NCBI GenBank assembly: GCA_000467715.1
Contig: AJFK01000004.1
Location: 91,740-155,739, forward strand
DNA from: Hysterium pulicare CBS 123377
Lineage: Eukaryota; Ascomycota; Dothideomycetes; Hysteriales; Hysteriaceae
DNA length: 64,000 nt
Reading direction: 5' to 3'
Shown here one piece after another: positions 57,034 to 64,000 of the stretch (the first letter of the stretch is position 1; each line of letters opens with the position of its first letter). The notes below the pieces were generated by a model. The model saw only the letters and a list, made by a program, of their open reading frames with translations, did not search any database and was not told the origin of the DNA. Position numbers and translations under genes: made by a program.

Positions 57034-57615
57034 TCATCTTCCCAATTTCCTCGCAACAGCCAGAATCTCATACGCCCTAATCCCCGCCTCTTCCCCGTTC
57101 CAGACCTCTACTTCCCACCTCCCACCAAAAAGACCCTCATAATCCTCCCAGTCCCTCCCCGGCCCAGCCCATACTAAGACTTCCACACTCCTCTCTCCAT
57201 ACTCGCGCAAATACTCCTCTACTAGCCCTTTTCTCCTCGGATAAACAAACAACCAAGCTCGTGCTTCAGCTGCTAGTGGATGCAAAGTATGGGAGCCAGC
57301 GACTGTGAGGGACCGCGAGGGCGGTAGGTATTTGTTTGGCGATGGTGGAACTTCTATGCCTGTGATATTGACGGTGGGGTTGTGGGAGAGGAGGAGAGCT
57401 TCGAGGAGACCGAACCCAGATCCTATTGAGAGGATGAGGTGGGTAGAGGGAGTGAGGAAGTTGGTTATGGTTTGTAGGAGGGTCGTTGAGAGGGAGAGGC
57501 ACGAGTTGGGGTGGGTTTGGGGGGTTGAGGTGATGGTTGGGAGGGGTGGTTGGATGAAGGGTGTGGACGTGGAGGGGAATTCGGGATCGACTTCGATATC
57601 TAATAAGAGATTCAT
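57034..57615 (-). CDS. Small methyltransferase-like protein (Rossmann-type)
   Basis: A single-exon frame of 193 aa. Motif I of class I methyltransferases is visible as LILSIGSGFGLLEALLL, followed by an acidic end of the second strand (VNITGIEVPP) that could bind the ribose of S-adenosylmethionine. Later VEVLVWAGPGRDWEDY could be the strand 4 region. There is no clear substrate domain. The protein is shorter than most of the superfamily, and whether it is active cannot be told. It is divergent from the PFF1 gene. Confidence 0.65.
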   Translation of the reverse strand: MNLLLDIEVDPEFPSTSTPFIQPPLPTITSTPQTHPNSCLSLSTTLLQTITNFLTPSTHLILSIGSGFGLLEALLLSHNPTVNITGIEVPPSPNKYLPPSRSLTVAGSHTLHPLAAEARAWLFVYPRRKGLVEEYLREYGERSVEVLVWAGPGRDWEDYEGLFGGRWEVEVWNGEEAGIRAYEILAVARKLGR

Positions 57616-57918
57616 GGTGGGCGCGTAAGCCGCAGCACGGTAAAAGCTACATTATGGCAGCGGAATGGTGAATGTCGACGTGGAATTAAGCATGAGGTGG
57701 TGGATGGAAACAGCAATACGGAGCAGTGGAGAGTTCGTTCTATGGAGCGTGCACGTTAGTCATTGCATCACGCATCTCTCTGATTTGGCCTTCCCCGCAG
57801 CACCAAGCTTCAACCTCTCTCCAACCATCGGCGAGCTCTTCGTGAGCTATTTAAGCCACAATATCATCCATTCGTTTATGCACTGAGAAAGACCCGCTGA
57901 AATTCTCTGCAGCTTCAG
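57616..57918. promoter_or_regulatory. Divergent promoter region of the methyltransferase-like and PFF1 genes
   Basis: A 303-bp spacer between two start codons pointing apart. It should carry both promoters. A CT-rich stretch lies near 57815-57850. Confidence 0.45.
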
Positions 57919-60900
57919 ATGGCTCGACTTGGGAATCCTCTGGGCTTCACGCCGCTTCCTGTCATCGTCGTGACCAGCCTAACTTACATAGCTCTTTTCG
58001 CGGCTCTCCTTACTGTTCACCTCACCGTGCCAGATGCGCCCTCATCAACACCCCGAGGGATAAATATCACTGAAGCATGGGGTGATCTTCAGCACATTAC
58101 TGCCAAGTTTCATCCTCACGACAGCCATGCAAATGATGATGTACGGAAATATCTTCTGGCACGCGTCAAAGCCATCCTTGCATCCAAAGAACCCGAGAAT
58201 CGTTTCAAGTATACCGACGAAACGGCTTCTAATCATCAGCTATGGACTACCGCCTCTGACAACCACGTGCTGGTAATTGATGATCTTGTATCTAATATCA
58301 CGTTCTCCGACTCGCCTACCAGTACCAGCGTCTATTTTGAAGGCACTAATATCATCGTGGCCATACGAGGTTCAGAAGATGAGGAATCTCTGTGGACCAA
58401 CTCTGAACATGCTTTCTCAAAGATCCAAGCCTCCAACAAGGGCGGTGTTCTGGTAAACGCCCACTACGACTCCGTCAGCACTGGGTTCGGAGCGACAGAT
58501 GATGGTATCGGTGTCGTTACGATACTACAACTGCTTTCATATTTTACGGAATCTACTGAAAATTGGCCGAAAAGGACGATCGTTTTACTTCTAAATAACG
58601 GCGAGGAAGACTTTCTCCTTGGGGCCAAAGCATTCATGCGTCATCCAGTCTCACAGGTTCCACACACGTTCCTTAACCTAGAAGGAGCAGGAGCTGGCGG
58701 GCGTGCTACTCTCTTCAGAAGTACTGATACGGAGGTCACCAAGTTTTATAAAGCAGCGAATCATCCATTTGGCACGGTCATCAGCAGCGATGGCTTCAAG
58801 AAAAGGCTTATTCGCAGTGAAACTGATTATGTCGTGTTCAATGGAGAGCTCGGTCTACGAGGACTCGATGTCGCTTTTATGGAACCTCGAGCGAGATATC
58901 ACACTGTCGAGGACTCAACGCGCGAGACTTCCATCAAGTCACTTTGGCATATGCTTTCTGCATCTATATCAACAGTCTCTGGGCTCGCGTCAGACACGAG
59001 TTCAACTTTTGCTGGTAGCGAAGAAGGGAGGGACGATGGTATGGTGGACGCTGGTGAAGGAACCGATGCTGTATGGTTTGATCTTTTCGGCAAAGCTTTT
59101 GTCGTCTTCCGCCTTCATACCTTCTTTGCTCTATGCGTTACTTTGCTTGTTGTAGCTCCCGTCACGTTTATTGCACTCACTGTCGGCTTGGTTAAAGCTG
59201 ACAAGTTCTATCCATTTTCCCGAAAACGGTATATACATTCTTCGGATGATGACCAGGCTATTCAGATCAATGGTTGGCGCGGCGTGTTTCGATTTCCCAT
59301 CGCTTTCGTAATTGCTACGGCAGCTGTTGTTGGTCTTGCATTCCTTGTTGTGCGAGTCAATCCATTGATCGCATATAGTAGTCCGTTCTCGGTCTGGAGG
59401 TAAGTAAACGTCTGCATCTTTGGTTGCTACAAACCACTGTCTGAGTGAATGCTGATTTCTGAATTGTAGTTCGATGCTCTCGGCCTGGTTGTTTCTCGCC
59501 TGGTTCGTCCTGCGCGGCGCGAGTGCTATGAGACCATCATCACTCCAACGGATGTATTCCTTGATCTGGATGTTCTGCGGTGCCTACGTGTTACTCATCG
59601 CCGTCACCGTCGGGGCACAGAACTACGATATTGCCAGTGGATATCTCATGCTCTTTTATTCTACCGCTATCTTCTTTGCTCTCCTAATCTCATACATCGA
59701 GCTCTTCTTCACCCCAAAGAAGTCTGCGTACGTTGGACATTTCGAACAAAATGAACCATATCGCCCACAATCGGAATCTGCAAGCCGGCCACTGACCGGA
59801 ACGACTGGCGGAAATTCCGATGAACGGCCATTGCTCGATGACGATGCAACTGAGACGACGTCCCTCCTTCGTGGCGACCAACGAAGTTTCGCGAGATATG
59901 GCGACCGAAGACAGTCCGCGAGTGACGGAGCCGACCATGACGAACGTCCCCCGACTTCAGATTTTGGCCACGCTTATGTTGGAGAGCAAGAATGGAGCGG
60001 CAAACTCCCAAGTACACTTTGGATCCTTCAATTCCTTCTTCTAGCACCCATTGTCATAATAATCATAGGTCAGATTGGCCTCCTGGCAACATCGGCCTTG
60101 TACCAGACACCAGCAGATGGAAGTTCCGCTTTGACGATGTACTTGGCATTCGCAATACTCACGACTCTAATACTCGCACCAATAGGACCTTTCATTCATC
60201 GATTCACATACCATATTCCGACACTCCTCCTCTTCATCTGCGTCGGAACAGTAATATATAATCTTATAGCGTTTCCCTTCTCGAGAGAGAATCGTCTCAA
60301 AGTCTACTTCCTCCAACATACTGAGTGCGATACCGGCCTGAACACAGTATCCCTCACTGGCGTTGACGGATATCTCCAAAAGATCATCAAGGAAATACCA
60401 AGCGCACAAGGCCAACCCATCAACTGCACGAAATCGGACATCTCGTCCTTGAAAGAGCTCGCAAAGTGCTCCTGGAGCGGCCTTCCAGCTCATCCTGTTC
60501 CTCCTCAAGCTGCTCCTTACAGCAACCGGACATATGTGGACACCTGGTTCGACTACAACGCCACGCGAGTCAGGGGAGCAAACGAAGCGCGCTTTCACGT
60601 CCGCGGCCAAAACACTCGCGCCTGTCGTATTCTCTTCGATGCCCCAATCACCGACCTCCACATCGACGGCGCTGCCATAGATCATCGCTTCAACACCACC
60701 GGTAGGGAAGGATCGAGGGCTGTTCGACTTTTCAATCGTGAGTGGTCGAAGCCTTGGGCTGTTCATGTCAAGTGGGACGGCGAGAAGGGTACCAAAATGA
60801 CTGGGAAAGTGGTTTGTCTGTGGGCGGATGCTAATAATGGGGATATACCCGCTTTTGATGAGGTATTGCAATATATGCCTGTCTGGAGTATTGCTACGAA

Positions 60901-60946
60901 ACTTGGGAATGGGTTGGTGGAGGGGTCGAAGAGGTTTGAGATTTGA
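57919..60946 (+). CDS. PFF1: Vacuolar membrane protease PFF1 (M28 family metallopeptidase)
   Basis: Exons are 57919-59399 and 59470-60946 (985 aa). The N-terminus has a membrane segment (LPVIVVTSLTYIALFAALLTV). The M28 zinc site is present: NAHYDSVSTGFGATDDG gives His182 and the bridging Asp194, NNGEED gives the catalytic Glu pair near 228, and AFMEPRARYHTVED supplies the last His. Further membrane helices follow residue 395 (VVFRLHTFFALCVTLLVVAP and others), with a long acidic loop between, typical of PFF1 orthologues. The C-terminal half is luminal and N-glycosylation-rich (NYDIA..., NRTYVDTWFDYNATR). Yeast Pff1 resides in the vacuole membrane. Length agrees with fungal orthologues of 950-1000 aa. 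Confidence 0.95.
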
Positions 60947-61349
60947 TTAAGATGAATAGCGGGATTTGGGTAGTAGGTTATAAGGCTGCTGGATTTTCTT
61001 TTTTACTCTTGTGAATTATGGCTTTTTGTGCATATCAGCATGGCGTTCTGGCTACGGTCACGCTTCAAGTTTTCTTTTTAATATCCCTCATCTATAATGG
61101 CATATGTTTCACGAATCAAAGCTCCCGTTTTACTCCTCTTATCACTTGCCTGCGCATTCACTACAAGCCTTCCCGTCCCAATCATATCACGACTTGTTAG
61201 ACTTGACCATCTTTTCCTATGTGAAGCCAATCAAACATCTTCATACTTTGTCAACGCGCATTTAACAGCTCTTTTCCACCACGAAGCCGATCCAACTACT
61301 TATACCTTACGCCGCCGAAAGTGCCAAACTACTCCTAGCCAAACCCACC
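60947..61349. other. Intergenic
   Basis: No supported gene; two overlapping plus frames here have no family marks. Confidence 0.45.
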
Positions 61350-62008
61350 ATGAATCCTAAAACTACAACGGACTCATCGAACCAACCCTTGACCTCCCAT
61401 AATCTACTTAGCAACCTCCCTCCGCCTATTCAATGAACCATTCATTTCATCGCTCGAATGCGCGAGGAGCGTAAGATCGCTATCTACTAGCTAGTGGAGC
61501 CTTTACCGAGTCGGAAAGGGGTGGCAGAGGGAGAGAGACTTGGGCATCGAGTGGCGATTAGGGATATAGATATGGATTGCTGGGATTATGGACGGAGTTG
61601 GATGGGCTGGTGTCTAAGGGGAAGATAATCTTGAATAGCAAGATGAAAAACGATGAGAATAAGAATGTCGAGGATACAATGATGGCGGTAAATGGGTTTA
61701 AGAGTTCTACTAATGCTGGGGCGATGGGAGGAGCGGTCAGAAATGATACGCAACATGAGATTGAGAGGTCGATTGTTGATGCGAGGATTGAAAACGGAGC
61801 GGGAGAGGTAGATGCTATCTCGGATGCTCCCCCGGTTGCTGATTTGGCAAAGGGGGGGGAAGGGAAGTCGAAAGAACATGGCTCTGGGGCCCCGGGTAAA
61901 CAGCGAAAGGGAAGAGACGTCTGGATCAGATGGGTGTTGATCATCGCCATGGCAATGCGGAGAGACGTGAACGAAGGGTGGGATCAGGTAGAGAAGATCA
62001 TCAGGTAG
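61350..62008 (+). pseudogene. Broken copy C of the coiled-coil family of 42 kb
   Basis: From the ATG at 61350 the frame runs NLPPPIQ, then a TGA at 61434-61436 where the family has an ordinary residue, then TIHFIARMREERKIAIY, then a TAG at 61488-61490, then ERLGHRVAIRDIDMD. A one-base frame change near 61577 follows, after which LWTELDGLVSKGKIIL matches the family's FWKELSGLLHEGKMVL. The segment between the two conserved blocks is about 15 residues shorter than in the intact copy. The downstream frame stays open to 62008 and drifts away from the family. Two stops plus a shift make this a pseudogene. Confidence 0.75.
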
Positions 62009-62560
62009 GACATCAGGTATTCTTTTATTGCCTCAAATACAAACTCAACTAGAAGTAATTTCCGATATAGGGTGATCGGAAAAAAGATCTTGGATATTCA
62101 CACGTCGCGCATGCGTAGAGATAGTACGATCCCGAACGAGTACCGATATGCTTGGATCGCTGCACCAAGATTGAAATCCATTTCCCCACTTGAAGATGTC
62201 TTGAACTTTCTTCAATTCCTTGACCCTGATTCTGGGGCTATCGCATCTTGGTACCAAGCTCTATATCTAATACATCTGGTCACGTGATCAACCCTCATTC
62301 ACTGTCAAATCCCATTGTAGCTTCTGACTAATCCGATGCAGCTTCGGCTCGCTAAGCGAGTCTTTAGCGAGACTGAGAAATCATTTATTCGCGGAATTTC
62401 TTCACGAGCCATCAACATACTGCTACAACTCCAGCAACCTCAACCTGAGATCGGCACAAGCGATTCTCAGACTCTGCTGGAGCGATAGCAATCTCAGTCT
62501 TCTCTTTTACCACCAGCTCAGACCCTTCTTCCACTACCAACAACTGCATCTCGCGCCGCG
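62009..62560. other. Intergenic
   Basis: The 5' flank of the last gene. A frame at 62072-62287 has no support. Confidence 0.4.
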
Positions 62561-63730
62561 ATGGCGCTTCTTCTGCAGCAAGCTCTTGCCGCCACCTCGA
62601 ATTTTTGGCAGGCCGCGCAGGTTGCTGCTGTACAGCCCGCGCACCACTTTTTGAGGGATATGGTGGTGATACCTGTCGATAACTTTGCTCAACGATACCC
62701 CAAGAGTTGTTATGTCGCTCTCGGCGTCTCTTGGGTGACTGTGGCCCACGGGCCATGCGATACCTGGGTCGTTCAAAACATTCTTTGGGATATGGGCCTA
62801 TGTACGAGTTCCTTGACAGCGCGAACGACAACAAACCCGCGCTCGATTATTGTTAATCCAACCGTTGATCGCGAGACAAAGAGGAAAGTCTGCGACACGC
62901 TATGGGGATACTCTCCCGGATGGTACTGGTTGGAGACTTCCCCATCTATCTATGCCGCCTGTAGAGCTCTCTCTGTGTCAACGTTGGCCGATATGCCGCT
63001 TATTCCCGCAACATGTTCACCTGGAGATCAGCCGCAACCACGGTCGATTGTCAAGTCTCTTCTCAACTCAGCAACACTCATTCACAACCGCCTTGAACCA
63101 TATCACGACAAGGGCATGGCGTACGTCTACTCAAGTCTCTTCGGCATCATCAACTCTTTGCATGCCTTCTACATCCATTCAAACTTCTCATGGCACCAGG
63201 TTGTAGTGGATCTTGCTTTTCTCGGCCTGGCCCTACTCCTATTCCAAGCTTACAACAAGAGGCGGACTTCCTGTGCGGAAACCAATGCTAAGACACCCAA
63301 TCCTGCTTCCACAGCCAGAACTACAGGCGAAGCAGCACAGTCCTCCGATCAGTCAAGTGATTCGAAAAACGACGAAAACTCCAAATCGATTTCACTTTTA
63401 GTAACCAGGATTTCCCAATTGGAAAGGAGGTATCAAACGGTCGATGCGGAGAACAACAGGATGAGTGGCGAGATCAACAAGCTACATCAGGACGCAGCTA
63501 AGAAGGACGCCAGACTGGCAAAGTTGACCGAAGACAATCTCAGAATAGGGAAGGAGAGCTCCGACAGAGGGAAAGAACTGCGTCAAAAGCAGGCTATTAT
63601 CGATCGTCAAGAGGGAGTAGAGAAAGCTCTGAAGGAGAAAAACCAAAGGCTTGAGAATGATCTTGAGGAAATTACGAGGAGGTGGAGGGCGGTGAAGGAC
63701 AAGGCCCCACCAAAGACCACGAAGAAGTAG
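62561..63730 (+). CDS. Membrane-anchored coiled-coil protein, function unknown
   Basis: A single-exon frame of 389 aa with a good ATG. The N-terminal 210 residues are mixed, with Trp/Cys-containing segments (SCYVALGVSWVTVAHGPCD, GYSPGWYWLETSPSIYAACR) suggesting a folded domain. One membrane helix, VVVDLAFLGLALLLFQAY, is followed by a basic NKRR, so the N-terminal domain should lie on the luminal or outer side. A Ser/Asp-rich linker leads to a long coiled coil (SLLVTRISQLERRYQTVDAE, RQEGVEKALKEKNQRLENDL) and a Lys-rich end. No known family is recognised. A tether or scaffold role is inference. Confidence 0.7.
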   Translation: MALLLQQALAATSNFWQAAQVAAVQPAHHFLRDMVVIPVDNFAQRYPKSCYVALGVSWVTVAHGPCDTWVVQNILWDMGLCTSSLTARTTTNPRSIIVNPTVDRETKRKVCDTLWGYSPGWYWLETSPSIYAACRALSVSTLADMPLIPATCSPGDQPQPRSIVKSLLNSATLIHNRLEPYHDKGMAYVYSSLFGIINSLHAFYIHSNFSWHQVVVDLAFLGLALLLFQAYNKRRTSCAETNAKTPNPASTARTTGEAAQSSDQSSDSKNDENSKSISLLVTRISQLERRYQTVDAENNRMSGEINKLHQDAAKKDARLAKLTEDNLRIGKESSDRGKELRQKQAIIDRQEGVEKALKEKNQRLENDLEEITRRWRAVKDKAPPKTTKK

Positions 63731-64000
63731 ACTGATATGGGCGCTTACCAAAGTGCAGGAGGCATGGAGGGAAAGCAGGATGGTCGACCGATATGGCTTC
63801 ATGCTGGGTCCGGATATGGGTTATGTGCTTCTCCTTATTTATTTGCTTATTATTGTGTTAGTCTTTTCGGTTCATCATGGGAGGTTTCTTGATTTCGAAG
63901 GGCCATGGGGAAAACATTTGGAGGATGGACTTTTGTGGTTGGCTCGATTCGCAATAATGGTGGAGGATTCATGTGGCTTTCTGGCCTGTTTTTTTTTTTT
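63731..64000. other. 3' flank to window end
   Basis: A T-rich 270-bp tail that ends in a T run at the window edge. No gene. Confidence 0.45.

Overview
The window reads as chromosomal DNA of a filamentous ascomycete (Pezizomycotina, possibly a leotiomycete). The grounds are short GT-AG introns of about 45-140 bp with recognisable branch points, and gene families typical of that group: a fungal rhodopsin-domain membrane protein, a DUF6594 protein, CorA-like membrane proteins, a DUF7708/STAND-like protein, an AA9 LPMO, and the vacuolar protease PFF1. Most genes have several exons. I built the exon models by hand from splice consensus, reading phase and family resemblance, so every junction is a prediction.

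Layout. At 0.9-7.3 kb are a three-exon protein with a threefold internal repeat, an ankyrin/CorA-like membrane protein and a small unknown gene. At 8.8-13.5 kb are a secreted type-B carboxylesterase and a seven-helix rhodopsin-domain protein on the opposite strand. At 15.7-18.6 kb is one long exon for a 977-aa protein with two AT-hooks. At 19-32.4 kb is an accessory stretch: a DUF6594 membrane protein, a tiny four-exon gene, a caspase-like protein that has lost its catalytic His, a second CorA-like protein, a DUF7025-type AAA+ ATPase and a DUF7708/STAND-like protein. Several of these families recur in fungal NLR and cell-death gene neighbourhoods, so this may be a stress or recognition island.

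At 33-46.5 kb there are two secreted proteins (DUF4360-like and a seven-exon AA9 LPMO), then a run of small, acidic or serine-rich, apparently lineage-specific genes with duplicated and decayed copies. One family has an intact copy at 42 kb and broken copies at 33 kb and 61.4 kb.

At 47-63.7 kb the window looks more like core genome: a SIP3-like BAR/PH/VASt lipid-transfer protein divergent from the ribosome-biogenesis factor KRI1, two tandem paralogs with ubiquitin-like domains, a small methyltransferase-like protein divergent from PFF1, and a membrane-anchored coiled-coil protein.

I saw no rRNA gene, convincing tRNA, transposase, long terminal repeat or CRISPR array. The most unusual features are the three-copy family with two independently broken members, the His-less caspase-like protein, the short acidic W-x-x-[VI] motifs shared by three neighbouring small proteins, and the ubiquitin fold carried inside two tandem paralogs.
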